A stretch of 64,000 nt of DNA from Fibrella forsythiae (lineage in GTDB: Bacteria; Bacteroidota; Bacteroidia; Cytophagales; Spirosomataceae). Under the pieces are notes generated by a model. That model was not told where the DNA came from, made no database searches, and was given only the letters and a program-made list of their open reading frames with translations. Position 1 is the first letter of the stretch; every line of letters begins with the position of its first letter. The stretch covers positions 186,001 through 250,000 of the forward strand of contig NZ_JAFMYW010000012.1 of assembly GCF_017353175.1 (NCBI RefSeq). The letters are read 5' to 3'. Position numbers and translations under genes: made by a program. Of this stretch, positions 1-9,388 are shown piece by piece.

Positions 1-1975
1 CTTTCTCGAAACCGCCCGACAGGATCGGGAAGCGCATCCAGGTACGTGGGTCGAGGCTGTGGTCGTCGAGGTGGAAGCTGGGGGCGTAGCGTTCGCGTTT
101 CCACTGGTTGCGGCTCCAGAGCTTGAAGAACCGCTCGACCCACATCAGCAGGTTCTCGCGGCTGTGCTGCCCTGCAAACGTTGCCTCGATCAGTTTAAAC
201 ACGTCTACCGGTGCCTGCTTATCCCGGATACCGGCGTTCTCGATCTCGTTCAGCACGTCGTAAGGCATCAGATCGCTTTCGTCGGTCTGGTTTCGGTCGA
301 GCGGGCGTAACTCGGCGGTGGGTTGCAGGTTATTCACGCGGTTCAGGCCGGTTAGTTTAATGCGCGCATCCGGGCTTGGCGTATTGACCACGTTCAAGCC
401 TTCTGTTTCGAGCCAGCGCAGCCAGCCCCGCAGAAAATGCTTGTCGATACCGGTGATGGGCGAAATACTGCCTGCCGTGTCGCCATCCATTGTGGCATAG
501 CCAACGGCGGCTTCTGACCGGTTCGACGTACTGAGCAAGAGGGCATTTTTCAAGTTAGCCAGCATCCAGACGCCCGGTGCACGCACCCGCGCCTGAATAT
601 TTTGCAGGGCCAGGTCATCCGTGTCCCACAACAGTTTACGGCCAATCTGCCCTTCGATCAGGCCCGTATACGTATCCACCAGCCCGTCGATATTGATGTT
701 CATGAACGTAGCACCCAGACTCTCGGCCAGCTCTTTGGCCGAGTTGAACGTATCGTCTGATGAGTTGGAGGTACCCTGGTAAATCGTGGTCAGCAGTTTA
801 CCCACCATCGCTTCGGCGCTGTCGCAATCCTGCACCGCTTTCAGGTGGTGCAGTTTTCTCTTTACACCATCGAGGCCAATGTTTTCGACCGCCATACGCA
901 CCATCAGGTATACCGTAGCGGCAATGGCCGACGAATCGGCCCCACCCGAGAGACTGAGGACATACCCTTGTGACCGGCTTTTTCGAAGGTAATCGAACAG
1001 GCCAAGCGCCACGGCGCGGGCAAATTCTTCTTCTTTAATGCTGCCAAATCGCTCCCAGGGTTCCAGTTCTGCCCGTTGCACCACCGGGCTTATCTCCGGC
1101 CAGTTGAAGCGATCAGTTACGCGCAGGTTAGGCAGAGCAAAGGCCAGGTTTCCCCGGTTCTGCGTCTGGTTAAGCCGTGTCATGTCCACGTCCACTACTG
1201 CTGGTACAATGTGCATATCCTCATAGCTCAGACGAGGGCCCGATACCAGCAGTTCACCGTTGGAAGCCACCATGGCGTCGCCGTCGTAAATAGCCCGGCC
1301 CGCCTCGTTGCCCAACAGGTTGGTATACACGTAGCTAACACCAAACGACCGCGACGCATCAACCACCAGCCGTTCGCGGGTGACCGATTTACCAAACGCA
1401 AAATGGCTCGCCGACGGGTTCAGAATAATGTCAACGCCGCGTTCATACAGCGCCCGGCCCGGCCGATTGGCAATCCAGGCATCTTCACAGATCTCGAAAC
1501 CTACCCGAACGCCAGACAAATCGAATACGATGTCGCCAAAGGGGTAGTTAAACTCGCCGATGTGGGTTTCATCGCGTACGCCCACCGTCCAGGGCTGAAA
1601 CCAGCGTGGTTCGTAATGAATGCCGTTACCGGGTAAGTACTGCTTGGCTACAAAACCCAGAATACGCTTGTTGACGATGAAGCAGGCTACGTTGAACGTG
1701 CGGTTGTTGTGGCGCATGGGTAATCCCACCGACACCGCGATATCGGCCGTATGCCCCACAATATCGAGTAGCGACGCAACAGACTGATCAATGGTATTCT
1801 GCGCGTAGAACATGTCTTCGCAGTTGTAGCCGGAGATGCAGAGTTCGGGTAAACAGAGCAGACTTACCCCTTGTTGGCGGGCTGCCTCAATGGCATTGAT
1901 AATATTTTGCTGGTTGTGGTCCCAATCCAGCGGGGTCTGGTTCAGCACCCCAGCGGCTACTTTTATCAGTTTCAT
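1..1975 (-). CDS. nadE: Glutamine-dependent NAD+ synthetase (3' end cut by window edge)
   Basis: Catalyses the last step of NAD+ synthesis: nicotinic acid adenine dinucleotide is amidated with ammonia from glutamine, using ATP. About 658 residues are visible. The N-terminal half is a nitrilase-fold glutaminase with the catalytic triad apparent as Glu44 (LPELCISGY), Lys111 (VAKQYLP) and Cys163 (GFEICEDAW). The C-terminal half is the ATP-pyrophosphatase synthetase domain with the P-loop SGGADSS near residue 340. The reading frame is open to the left edge, so a short C-terminal part is missing; full-length relatives run to roughly 650-700 residues. The ATG at 1975 starts exactly at the nitrilase domain (MKLIKVAAGVLNQTPLDW). 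Transcribed away from the divergent rpoN side. Identification is secure. Confidence 0.97.
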   Translation of the reverse strand, partial: MKLIKVAAGVLNQTPLDWDHNQQNIINAIEAARQQGVSLLCLPELCISGYNCEDMFYAQNTIDQSVASLLDIVGHTADIAVSVGLPMRHNNRTFNVACFIVNKRILGFVAKQYLPGNGIHYEPRWFQPWTVGVRDETHIGEFNYPFGDIVFDLSGVRVGFEICEDAWIANRPGRALYERGVDIILNPSASHFAFGKSVTRERLVVDASRSFGVSYVYTNLLGNEAGRAIYDGDAMVASNGELLVSGPRLSYEDMHIVPAVVDVDMTRLNQTQNRGNLAFALPNLRVTDRFNWPEISPVVQRAELEPWERFGSIKEEEFARAVALGLFDYLRKSRSQGYVLSLSGGADSSAIAATVYLMVRMAVENIGLDGVKRKLHHLKAVQDCDSAEAMVGKLLTTIYQGTSNSSDDTFNSAKELAESLGATFMNINIDGLVDTYTGLIEGQIGRKLLWDTDDLALQNIQARVRAPGVWMLANLKNALLLSTSNRSEAAVGYATMDGDTAGSISPITGIDKHFLRGWLRWLETEGLNVVNTPSPDARIKLTGLNRVNNLQPTAELRPLDRNQTDESDLMPYDVLNEIENAGIRDKQAPVDVFKLIEATFAGQHSRENLLMWVERFFKLWSRNQWKRERYAPSFHLDDHSLDPRTWMRFPILSGGFEK

Positions 1976-2095
1976 TCAGCGAAAGAGTGACAGAGCGATA
2001 GTGCGAACGAGTGACAGACGTACACTTACGCTAACCCATGTATGCGCACAAGGTGAACAAAGATGCATGAAAATAGATTGACGGCGATTGCTACG

Positions 2096-2797
2096 TTACT
2101 CCAGCAGGGCGCAGATATCGGGGGCAGTATGGCCTGGGTACGTTGTTTTGTTGCCTGCGGTTACCAGCAACGTACCCAGGCCGAGGGCTTCGGCACCGGC
2201 CATGTCGCGCTCGGGACTATCGCCGATAAACAGGACTCGGTGGGGCGGGCAATCGAACTGGTCGAGGGCCTTTTGGAACAGCTTCGGCGATGGCTTGATC
2301 AGATTGTGGTCGGAAGAGAAAACCAGCGTGTCGAACAAATGATGAATGTGGCAACGCCGGAACGACCGCACAAACAGCGCCTTCTCTGACCAGAGGTTAC
2401 TGACCAACCCCAGCCGATGCGTTTTGGCCAGTTTGTGCAGGGCATGGCAGTGGCTGTCAGGTACGTGTCCGAGTTCGTGATGGGCAAACACATTATGCAG
2501 TCGGGGAGCATCGGTTTGAGGGAGGCCCAACGTCTCCAGCGTTTCGGCCACATAGAGGCTGGCAGGCCGGAAATTCTCGTGGTAGGCCGGGTCTGCGTAA
2601 TGCTCGTTCATGGTATCATATACCTGCTGAATAACCCATTGTACCTCACTATCAGAATGATAGGTACCGCCTAATTTCCGGTAAGTCTGGGCATAGGCCT
2701 GTTCATCAGAAAACCGGTTGCCGCCAAACATAAGGGTGTCCATCAGGTCGAGCAGGATCACATCGAACCGGTCTATAAAGCGCTCAGAAGAAGTCAT
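2096..2797 (-). CDS. HAD-superfamily hydrolase
   Basis: A 233-residue haloacid dehalogenase-fold hydrolase of subfamily I layout, probably a cytoplasmic small-molecule phosphatase. Motif I is LLDLMDTLMF near residues 15-24, an alpha-helical cap follows, and motifs III/IV are visible as IKPSPKLF and VLFIGDSPERDMAGAEALG near residues 170-210. Asp17 fits the nucleophile, but the second aspartate of the usual DxD is a methionine (DLMD). This occurs in some HAD proteins and leaves phosphatase activity uncertain. It lies upstream of nadE on the same strand with a gap of about 120 bases, so the two could be co-transcribed. The substrate cannot be read from the sequence. Confidence 0.85.
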   Translation of the reverse strand: MTSSERFIDRFDVILLDLMDTLMFGGNRFSDEQAYAQTYRKLGGTYHSDSEVQWVIQQVYDTMNEHYADPAYHENFRPASLYVAETLETLGLPQTDAPRLHNVFAHHELGHVPDSHCHALHKLAKTHRLGLVSNLWSEKALFVRSFRRCHIHHLFDTLVFSSDHNLIKPSPKLFQKALDQFDCPPHRVLFIGDSPERDMAGAEALGLGTLLVTAGNKTTYPGHTAPDICALLE

Positions 2798-3124
2798 ATC
2801 ATCTCTAACCCGAAACAGCCGCTTAGGTTACCGGCGATGAGCAAAGCGTCCGTACGCTTTATTTAAACAAACATAGTGTCATTTTAGCATTACAAACTTT
2901 TTTCCTGCTCAGCCTAACGTGGATTAGAGCTGCTCTTTCCTCAAAAACAATCAGTTACAACGTACCCTGTCAACGGCGTATTATCCGGGCTCCGAAATTT
3001 TTCTTGACAGTACCAACAAAACAGGGCTAAATTGGTCTGATAATTGAGGGGCCGCTCTTTACCCAAGCATCTTTTATGCTTAGCTCGCTTATCTAACCCA
3101 CTCCGCTTCGGCACAACTTTACGT
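2798..3124. promoter_or_regulatory. Divergent intergenic region between the HAD gene and rpoN
   Basis: About 330 bases separating two divergent start codons, so promoters for both genes should lie here. I see no clear TAnnTTTG element and no strong hairpin. One copy of the window-wide AACGTACC motif lies near 2958. Open frames crossing it on either strand look like overlaps of rpoN rather than genes. Confidence 0.5.
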
Positions 3125-4582
3125 ATGCAGAAACTTAGCCTAAGCCAGTCACTACAACAGAAACTGTCGCCACAGCAGATACAGTTTATCAAGTTGCTGC
3201 AGATACCGACGGCTGAACTGGAAACTCGTATTGAGGAAGAGTTGGAAATCAATCCAGCCCTTGAAGAGGGAATGGACGAAGAGTACGACACAAAAGACGA
3301 ATTTGATGAGAGCGGAGAATATGAGGATAAAGACGACTACACAGACCGAAGCGACGATCTAGACATTGATGGCTATCTGGCCAACGATGAGTTTGCGGGG
3401 TATAAAATGCAGGGCGACGGTTCGTATAATGAAGAAGACCGCGAGATGCCCATTGCCACGATGTCGAGCCTGATGGATTCGATGATGCAGCAGTTTGGGT
3501 ACCTCCGCCTCACTGACGATCAGAAGGCAATTGGCCTGCAGCTACTGGGTAGCATTGAGAACGACGGCTACATCCGCCGGTCGTTACAGGCGATCGTGAA
3601 TGACATGGCCTTTTCGCAAAACATCTTTGTTGATGCCGACGAAGTGGAAGAGGTACTGCACAAGATTCAGACGTTTGACCCACCGGGCATTGCCGCCCGC
3701 GATCTGCAGGAATGCCTGCTGCTGCAGCTACGCCGCAAAGATTCGTCAGATCCGTATGTACAATTGGCTATTCGGATCATCACTGAGTTTTTTGAAGAAT
3801 TCTCTAAGAAACATTACGACAAAATTCAGCGGCGACTTAATGTGAGTGACGAAGCCCTGAAGCGGGTAGTCGAGATCATCATTAAACTGAATCCGAAGCC
3901 AGGCTCAGTTGAAGGCGACGACAACACCGTACAATACCTGATGCCTGATTTCCTGCTGACCAACAACGGCGGGAAACTGGAGCTAACACTAAACTCACGC
4001 AACGCACCGGAACTGAAAATCAGCCGGTCGTTTGCCGATATGCTCGATACCTACGATAAGAGCAACAAAACCAACAAAAGCCTGAAAGAGACCGTCAGTT
4101 TCGTGAAACAGAAGCTCGACGCGGCCAAGTGGTTTATCGACGCCATCAAACAGCGGCAGCAAACCCTGTTGAAAACCATGAACGCCATTGTTCGGTATCA
4201 GTATGATTTCTTCCTGACCGGCGATGAGAACAAGCTGCGGCCAATGATCCTGAAAGACATTGCTCAGATGATCGACATGGACGTATCGACGATTTCGCGG
4301 GTGGCCAATAGCAAAGCCGTTCAGACTGAGTTTGGCATCTACCCCCTGAAGTACTTCTTTTCGGAAGGAATTGCGACTGATTCGGGCGAGGACGTCAGCA
4401 GCCGCGAGGTGAAGAACATCCTCAAAGATATGATCGACACCGAACCGAAAGTCAATCCGCTGTCGGATGATAAGCTCGAAAAAATGCTGAACGACAAGGG
4501 TTACAATATTGCCCGCCGCACGGTGGCCAAATACCGCGAACAACTAAATATTCCCGTGGCCCGGCTGAGGAAACAGCTTTGA
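3125..4582 (+). CDS. rpoN: RNA polymerase sigma-54 factor
   Basis: Alternative sigma factor of 485 residues that directs RNA polymerase to -24/-12 promoters and needs AAA+ enhancer-binding activators. Visible parts are the glutamine/leucine-rich region I at the N terminus (LSLSQSLQQKLSPQQIQFIK), an acidic linker at about residues 45-105, the core-binding domain, a helix-turn-helix around residue 390 (DIAQMIDMDVSTISRVANSK), and the RpoN box ARRTVAKYREQLNIP near the C terminus. I chose the ATG at 3125 because region I begins immediately there; the frame is open further upstream to 3044 but without homology. No enhancer-binding activator is encoded in this window. Confidence 0.97.
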   Translation: MQKLSLSQSLQQKLSPQQIQFIKLLQIPTAELETRIEEELEINPALEEGMDEEYDTKDEFDESGEYEDKDDYTDRSDDLDIDGYLANDEFAGYKMQGDGSYNEEDREMPIATMSSLMDSMMQQFGYLRLTDDQKAIGLQLLGSIENDGYIRRSLQAIVNDMAFSQNIFVDADEVEEVLHKIQTFDPPGIAARDLQECLLLQLRRKDSSDPYVQLAIRIITEFFEEFSKKHYDKIQRRLNVSDEALKRVVEIIIKLNPKPGSVEGDDNTVQYLMPDFLLTNNGGKLELTLNSRNAPELKISRSFADMLDTYDKSNKTNKSLKETVSFVKQKLDAAKWFIDAIKQRQQTLLKTMNAIVRYQYDFFLTGDENKLRPMILKDIAQMIDMDVSTISRVANSKAVQTEFGIYPLKYFFSEGIATDSGEDVSSREVKNILKDMIDTEPKVNPLSDDKLEKMLNDKGYNIARRTVAKYREQLNIPVARLRKQL

Positions 4583-4583
4583 G

Positions 4584-4688
4584 GAGTTTTCTGTTTACTG
4601 TTCACTGTCTTCTGCTGCTCCGCCGCTCAGAAGTGTGTTGTTAACTTAGCGGAGCAACAGAAGACAGTGAACAGTAAACAGAAAACTC
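4584..4688. repeat. 40-bp-arm inverted repeat between rpoN and a membrane protein gene
   Basis: Arms 4584-4623 and 4649-4688 are reverse complements over 40 bases with a single mismatch, around a 25-base spacer. The left arm starts 2 bases after the rpoN stop codon and the right arm ends 3 bases before the TTG start of the next gene. In RNA it would form a very stable hairpin with no U-tract, covering the ribosome-binding region of the downstream gene. It may terminate, process or silence; the role is inference. Confidence 0.9.
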
Positions 4689-4691
4689 ATT

Positions 4692-5330
4692 TTGCATCCC
4701 CGTCTCGCTTACTTCCTGTCTGTTATTTTTCATCCGTTGCTGATGCCCACGTGGCTCATCGGGCTTTTGCTCTTTATTGCTCCCGCCCGCCTCAACGTTG
4801 ATACCTACTCGCCTGATCTCCGGGTCAGTCTGCTCGTGCTGGTCTTCATCGGTACGTTTGCCGTTCCGAGCCTGCTTATCTATTATTTATACCGGTCGGG
4901 TGTTCTCACCGATCTGACTATGCCCGATCGTACCGATCGGCGGCTCCCCTACCTGCTCTCCGGCATTGTGTATCTGGTGGTAACGTACCTGTTCGCGTTC
5001 AGGATGAGCCTGTTTTCAGAAACGTCGCCGGAAGTAGCCATTATCCTGGGGAGCATTACCCTGTCTATTCTGCTTGTGGGGCTGATCAATACTGTCTGGA
5101 AAATCAGCGCACATGCCGTAGGCATCGGCGGCGTACTGGGCACCGTCATGCTGATGCTGGCGAAGCATGGCGACACCGAGCTATTCGTGCCGTTTGTGAT
5201 CCTCATCGCTCTGAGTGGCTTACTTGCCACCGCCCGGCTTCAACTCAATGCCCATACCCTCGGTCAGGTAAGCGCCGGCCTGGGCCTGGGCGTACTCGTG
5301 AGCGGACTCGCCGTTTTTTGGCTCGTTTAG
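4692..5330 (+). CDS. Conserved integral membrane protein, PAP2-like
   Basis: A 212-residue protein with about six hydrophobic segments. The start HPRLAYFLSVIFHPLLMPTW resembles a family common in Bacteroidota that is often annotated as a PAP2-like phosphatase. The late motifs AHAVGIGG and LNAHTLGQVSAG loosely match the histidine-containing parts of PAP2 phosphatases, but the full catalytic signature is not clear, so enzyme activity is uncertain. The start is TTG; the next in-frame ATG (4743) would remove the conserved HPLL segment. The TTG lies 3 bases after a 40-bp hairpin arm, so translation may depend on opening it. Followed closely by an AraC-type regulator on the same strand. Confidence 0.65.
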   Translation: MHPRLAYFLSVIFHPLLMPTWLIGLLLFIAPARLNVDTYSPDLRVSLLVLVFIGTFAVPSLLIYYLYRSGVLTDLTMPDRTDRRLPYLLSGIVYLVVTYLFAFRMSLFSETSPEVAIILGSITLSILLVGLINTVWKISAHAVGIGGVLGTVMLMLAKHGDTELFVPFVILIALSGLLATARLQLNAHTLGQVSAGLGLGVLVSGLAVFWLV

Positions 5331-5343
5331 GTAAGTTTGTGGT

Positions 5344-6576
5344 ATGCGCCTTATACCGCCCCATCTCGATCTGTTTGGCCTGATTATCTTGCTTGGCGTA
5401 GCCCAGGGCTTGTTTCTTGGCCTCTTTTTTCTGACCGGCAACCGGGGAAGGAACGTGGCCAACCGTTGCCTTGGCTGGCTGATGCTCGGCACTTCAGCCG
5501 TTATTGGCGAAATCTTTCTGGGTTACAGCAATTATATGTTTCAGCTGTTGCCCTGGGTCGACTTTTCGGAGCCACTCAACTTTGCAATGGGCCCGCTATT
5601 CTTCCTCTATGTCTTTTCGCGCATTCGGGGTCGATTACCTGACCAGTGGGGCTGGCATCTGCTACCAACGATACTCTGGGCGGTTAATGCCATTACCTGG
5701 CTTTACCAGCCGGTTGAGCTGAAGTACAACAATTACCTCGAGGCCTGGCATCCAGAACTGGCGCTCGTTCAGGAACCGGCCGCCTACCTGCCCGAAGATT
5801 TTTTCCACCTGCGGCGTTACATTGATGAGCTGACCCTCAGTAGCTGCCTGCTATACAACCTATTGGCAATCAGGCATATCAAACGCGCTTTTCGCCAGTC
5901 AGGGCATCCATTTTGGGGAGGCATTCCTACTGTGCTGGTTCGGCTACGGAATCTGACGCTTTTGTTCACCTTGCTGCCTGTGCTAATCCTCCTGGTTAAA
6001 CCACAATACCATGAAGATCTGGGCGATTTCCTGCTGGCCTGTTACCTGACAGGGGTGATCTACGTCACCAGTTTTCTGGTCATGAGCGGCTCCGATTTCT
6101 TCAGGGAGAACGTACCTGAGCAGGTACTCGATCTGCCCCCGGGCGGCCCTGGCAACGTACCAGAAATGGATGTTCCTGACGAGCCCAGAAAGAAATACGA
6201 GAAGTCGTCGCTGTCGGAAGAGGTTGAGGATGCCGTACTTCGGAAACTGGATCAGCTTCTGATTACTGAAAAACCTCACCTGCAAACCGATATGTCGCTA
6301 CCGAAACTGGCGGCTCAACTCGGCACCAGCCCACATCACCTGTCGCAGTTACTCAACGACCGGCTTGGCCAGCGCTTCTTCGACTGGCTGGCGACCTACC
6401 GCGTTGCCGAGGCGCAACAGCTTCTGCGCAATGCCAATACGGCTTACCTGAAAATCGACGAGATCGCCGAACGCGTTGGTTATAACTCACCGTCGGCATT
6501 CCACACCGCTTTCAAGCGGATTACCAATCAAACGCCAGCCCAGTACCGCGATGCGGCGCAAACCGAGCGTAATTAA
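5344..6576 (+). CDS. Membrane-anchored AraC-family transcriptional regulator
   Basis: 410 residues. The first about 240 residues form six to seven hydrophobic helices; the C-terminal about 110 residues form an AraC-type double helix-turn-helix, with PKLAAQLGTSPHHLSQLLND as the first and IDEIAERVGYNSPSAFHTAFKR as the second recognition region. This 7TM-AraC layout is common in Cytophagales and is expected to sense a signal in or near the membrane and act directly on DNA. It starts 13 bases after the PAP2-like gene, suggesting co-transcription. The target genes are unknown; the downstream acyltransferase is a possible one. Confidence 0.88.
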   Translation: MRLIPPHLDLFGLIILLGVAQGLFLGLFFLTGNRGRNVANRCLGWLMLGTSAVIGEIFLGYSNYMFQLLPWVDFSEPLNFAMGPLFFLYVFSRIRGRLPDQWGWHLLPTILWAVNAITWLYQPVELKYNNYLEAWHPELALVQEPAAYLPEDFFHLRRYIDELTLSSCLLYNLLAIRHIKRAFRQSGHPFWGGIPTVLVRLRNLTLLFTLLPVLILLVKPQYHEDLGDFLLACYLTGVIYVTSFLVMSGSDFFRENVPEQVLDLPPGGPGNVPEMDVPDEPRKKYEKSSLSEEVEDAVLRKLDQLLITEKPHLQTDMSLPKLAAQLGTSPHHLSQLLNDRLGQRFFDWLATYRVAEAQQLLRNANTAYLKIDEIAERVGYNSPSAFHTAFKRITNQTPAQYRDAAQTERN

Positions 6577-6684
6577 TGTGTGGCCATACCTTCGTCCCGA
6601 CCGGGACGAACTTCGAGACGATGGGCAAATAGGGCTTGCAGTAGCGAAAGGAGGCACTTTTGCTGGTAAACAAACGCACGTTGT

Positions 6685-7872
6685 ATGCAACCGACTTCTG
6701 CTTCGTCAACGACTCCTGCTCCATTCACCAGCACTGGCCGCCGCCACGACCTCGACTGGCTTCGAATCATCGCCATCATTACGCTCCTTTTTTACCACAC
6801 GGGTATGATCTACGTGTCGTGGGGGTGGCATATTAAAAGCGAAACGCACAGCCAACCAATGGAAGAAGTAATGCGCTGGCTACACCGCTGGCGAATGCCA
6901 CTGCTGTTTTTCATTTCGGGCGCGGGTACGTTCTTTGCCCTGCAGAAACGCAGCTACGGAGCCTACGCCAAAGAACGCGTCTGGCGGCTGTTCATTCCGC
7001 TTGTTTTCGGCATGTTCGTTGTGGTGCCTCCTCAGATTTACATCGAATGGCTTTTCCGAGGCCGATTCACCGGCAGCTATTCCGACTTCTATCCGGAAGT
7101 TTTTCACTTTCAGTCGTACGAAGATGGCGGCACGGGTGGTGCCTTCAGCTGGCACCACCTCTGGTTTATTTGCTATCTGTTTTTTTATTCGTTGCTGAGT
7201 ATCCCGGTTTTTCGGTGGTTGACAAGTCCCGGTGGTCAACGGGTCACCAACCGCTTGGGTACGTTGCTCAATCGCCCGGGCGGTGCATTGTGGCTGGTGG
7301 TACCCTTGCTGATAAACGATGTGGTGCTGGGCGGCTTCTTCCCGAATGAAACCCACGGGCTTACCGATGACTGGGCGTATTTTATGAAGAACCTGCTTAT
7401 TTTCTGGACGGGTTATGTACTCATCAGCCGCCGGGAATTCTGGCAAATCCTGGCCGATCAGCGACGGTATTATCTGGTGGCGACTCTTGTTTGTACGGCC
7501 CTTTTGTATGGCTCGCGCGCTGTGTGGAGTGACGACGTTATTGATCAGCACGCGCTACTGAGAACGGTATACAGTTTCAACAGCATTAGTCTTACGTGGT
7601 TTTCGGTATTGATGACGATCGGCTATGGTTATACGTACCTGAACAGAAACCATCGCTGGCTACCACAACTGAATGCGGCCGTGTACCCGTTCTACATTCT
7701 CCATCAGACCGTTATCGTATTGATCGGTTATTACGTGTTAACCCGCACTTCGCTGGGTGTCTACACCGGCTTCCTGACAATCAGCTTCTCGTCGCTCGCG
7801 ATCTGCGCAATAACGTACCTGGCCCTGATTCGCCCTTTTCAACTGATACGACTCTTTTTCGGGGTAAAGTAA
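6685..7872 (+). CDS. Acyltransferase family 3 membrane protein (OpgC-like)
   Basis: 395 residues with about ten membrane helices and the typical acyltransferase-3 opening (RRHDLDWLRIIAIITLLFYHTG), with the membrane-embedded histidine at about residue 41 and a second conserved block, WRMPLLFFISGAGTFFAL. The family transfers acyl groups, for example acetyl or succinyl, to extracytoplasmic glycans or antibiotics; the overall pattern is closest to OpgC-like glucan-modifying proteins. The substrate cannot be deduced here. It follows the 7TM-AraC gene on the same strand after 108 bases. Confidence 0.88.
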   Translation: MQPTSASSTTPAPFTSTGRRHDLDWLRIIAIITLLFYHTGMIYVSWGWHIKSETHSQPMEEVMRWLHRWRMPLLFFISGAGTFFALQKRSYGAYAKERVWRLFIPLVFGMFVVVPPQIYIEWLFRGRFTGSYSDFYPEVFHFQSYEDGGTGGAFSWHHLWFICYLFFYSLLSIPVFRWLTSPGGQRVTNRLGTLLNRPGGALWLVVPLLINDVVLGGFFPNETHGLTDDWAYFMKNLLIFWTGYVLISRREFWQILADQRRYYLVATLVCTALLYGSRAVWSDDVIDQHALLRTVYSFNSISLTWFSVLMTIGYGYTYLNRNHRWLPQLNAAVYPFYILHQTVIVLIGYYVLTRTSLGVYTGFLTISFSSLAICAITYLALIRPFQLIRLFFGVK

Positions 7873-7933
7873 GCTTTGTCGTTGTGTATTGCTTCACGCG
7901 CAAAAGCAACTAGTACGTTACCCGGTTTGTCGG

Positions 7934-7962
7934 CTGAAACGCTCAGTCTGTCGGCGTTTCAG
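7934..7962. terminator. Hairpin downstream of the acyltransferase gene
   Basis: A 9-bp perfect stem (7934-7942 with 7954-7962) around an 11-base loop, 60 bases after the stop codon, without a clear T-run. A plausible terminator or 3' end structure. The rest of the roughly 280-base gap up to the next gene shows nothing else I can support. Confidence 0.4.
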
Positions 7963-8156
7963 AGCGAATAATCGAATTTAGTTGCACATTCTGGCGAAAA
8001 AACAGTGCTTTGGCCGGTTAATACCGGCGCAGTGCATCCAGCCTGTTTTGATGAGCCGGAGCGCCCAATCGGTAGTAGATGGACCGGTTAAACGCGTTTG
8101 CGCAGTAAAGCCGTCTCATTCCTGATCAACTAAATCCAGTTATAACCAACCAAACC

Positions 8157-9197
8157 ATGAAAAACGCGTCTACTCGTCGTCATTTTTTGGGAACCACAGC
8201 CGCTCTTATTTCGGGAGCCATCATTGGAAGCCCTAAACTGTTTGGTGCACCTGCGCTTATTCGCAGCCTCGGCGATAAACCCAATTCGCTGATCGATGGT
8301 GTACAGATTGGCGTCATCACCTACTCATTCCGGGATATGCCCGACCAAAGCGCCGAAGCAACCCTGCAATACGTGCTGGATTCGGGCATCAGCGCTATTG
8401 AATTGATGGGTGGGCCTGCTGAATCCTTTGCCGGTGCGCCCAAAAATCCGGTCGACATGCGCGCGATCTTCCCCCTGATGCGAAAGCGGCGCGATAAGCA
8501 GGAACTCACCCAGGACGAACAAAAACTGCTGGCCGACGCCGATGCGCAGACAAAAGCGTACCGCGACGAAGTGGCCAAATGGCGGCTTTCAGCACCAATG
8601 GCCAAGTTTGAGCAGGTTCGGAAAATGTATAACCAGGCAGGTGTGAAAATCTATGGTTTCAAACCTGATGCTTTCGGGATGCAGAATTCAGACGCCGAGA
8701 TCAACTACGGCATGCAGGCGGCCAAAACGCTGGGTGCCAACCAGGTCACGGTCGAACATCCGGGTAATGACGCACACACCTTGAAGCTTGGGCAGATGGC
8801 GCAGAAACACGGCATCCGCGTAGGATACCACGGCCACGAACAACAAACGCCTACCTTCTGGGATACCGCCCTGGCGCAGTCGCCCGGCAACGCCATGAAT
8901 TTTGACCTGGGGCACTACCTGGCCGCCGGTCAGCCCGACCCGCTGGCGTTGATTCGGCAAAAACACGACCGGATTGCCAGTATGCACATTAAAGACCGCC
9001 AAACGCCCGCTCACGGAAAAGGAAACCTTCCCTGGGGACAGGGGGATACGCCCTTATTCGACGTCCTGAAGCTCATGCGCGACCAGAAATACACCTTCCC
9101 CGCCACCGTTGAACTCGAATACCAGATTCCGACCGGCTCAAACGCCGTGGCAGAAGTAAAGAAATGTGTTGCCTTTTGCCGGAACGCGCTGAGTTAG
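8157..9197 (+). CDS. Tat-exported sugar phosphate isomerase/epimerase-like TIM-barrel protein
   Basis: 346 residues. The N terminus is a twin-arginine signal (STRRHFLGTTAALISGAIIG), so the folded protein should be exported. The rest matches the xylose isomerase-like TIM-barrel family: IGVITYSFRDMPD at the first strand, GVKIYGFKPDAF, VTVEHPGNDA, GIRVGYHGHEQQTP, NFDLGHYLAAGQ and ASMHIKDRQT supply the Glu/His/Asp residues that bind a divalent metal in this fold. An insertion rich in charged residues lies around residues 95-140. Members isomerise or epimerise sugars or inositols. The downstream Dabb and alpha-L-rhamnosidase genes on the same strand suggest a role in degrading plant or bacterial glycosides. 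Confidence 0.88.
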   Translation: MKNASTRRHFLGTTAALISGAIIGSPKLFGAPALIRSLGDKPNSLIDGVQIGVITYSFRDMPDQSAEATLQYVLDSGISAIELMGGPAESFAGAPKNPVDMRAIFPLMRKRRDKQELTQDEQKLLADADAQTKAYRDEVAKWRLSAPMAKFEQVRKMYNQAGVKIYGFKPDAFGMQNSDAEINYGMQAAKTLGANQVTVEHPGNDAHTLKLGQMAQKHGIRVGYHGHEQQTPTFWDTALAQSPGNAMNFDLGHYLAAGQPDPLALIRQKHDRIASMHIKDRQTPAHGKGNLPWGQGDTPLFDVLKLMRDQKYTFPATVELEYQIPTGSNAVAEVKKCVAFCRNALS

Positions 9198-9388
9198 GAA
9201 TAGCTGGTAACTAATAGGCCTATTAACGATTCAATCTATTGGTTACCAATTGTTTACTAAAAAAATGCGCAACTGGCCAAGCGGTAAGAACCGCTGTCAA
9301 CAAAAGCTATTCCGCATCCAATCAACCCTTCTTCCTGGCGGGCTTGGGTCAGTTCTTCCGTCTAAAGAACCTCTAGTATCGATTCCCC

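Noticed and set aside
1076-1636. 186-codon plus-strand frame opposite nadE
   Set aside because: It lies wholly antisense to the secure NAD+ synthetase gene and shows no family pattern. Several other long antisense frames in this GC-balanced genome are likewise shadows.
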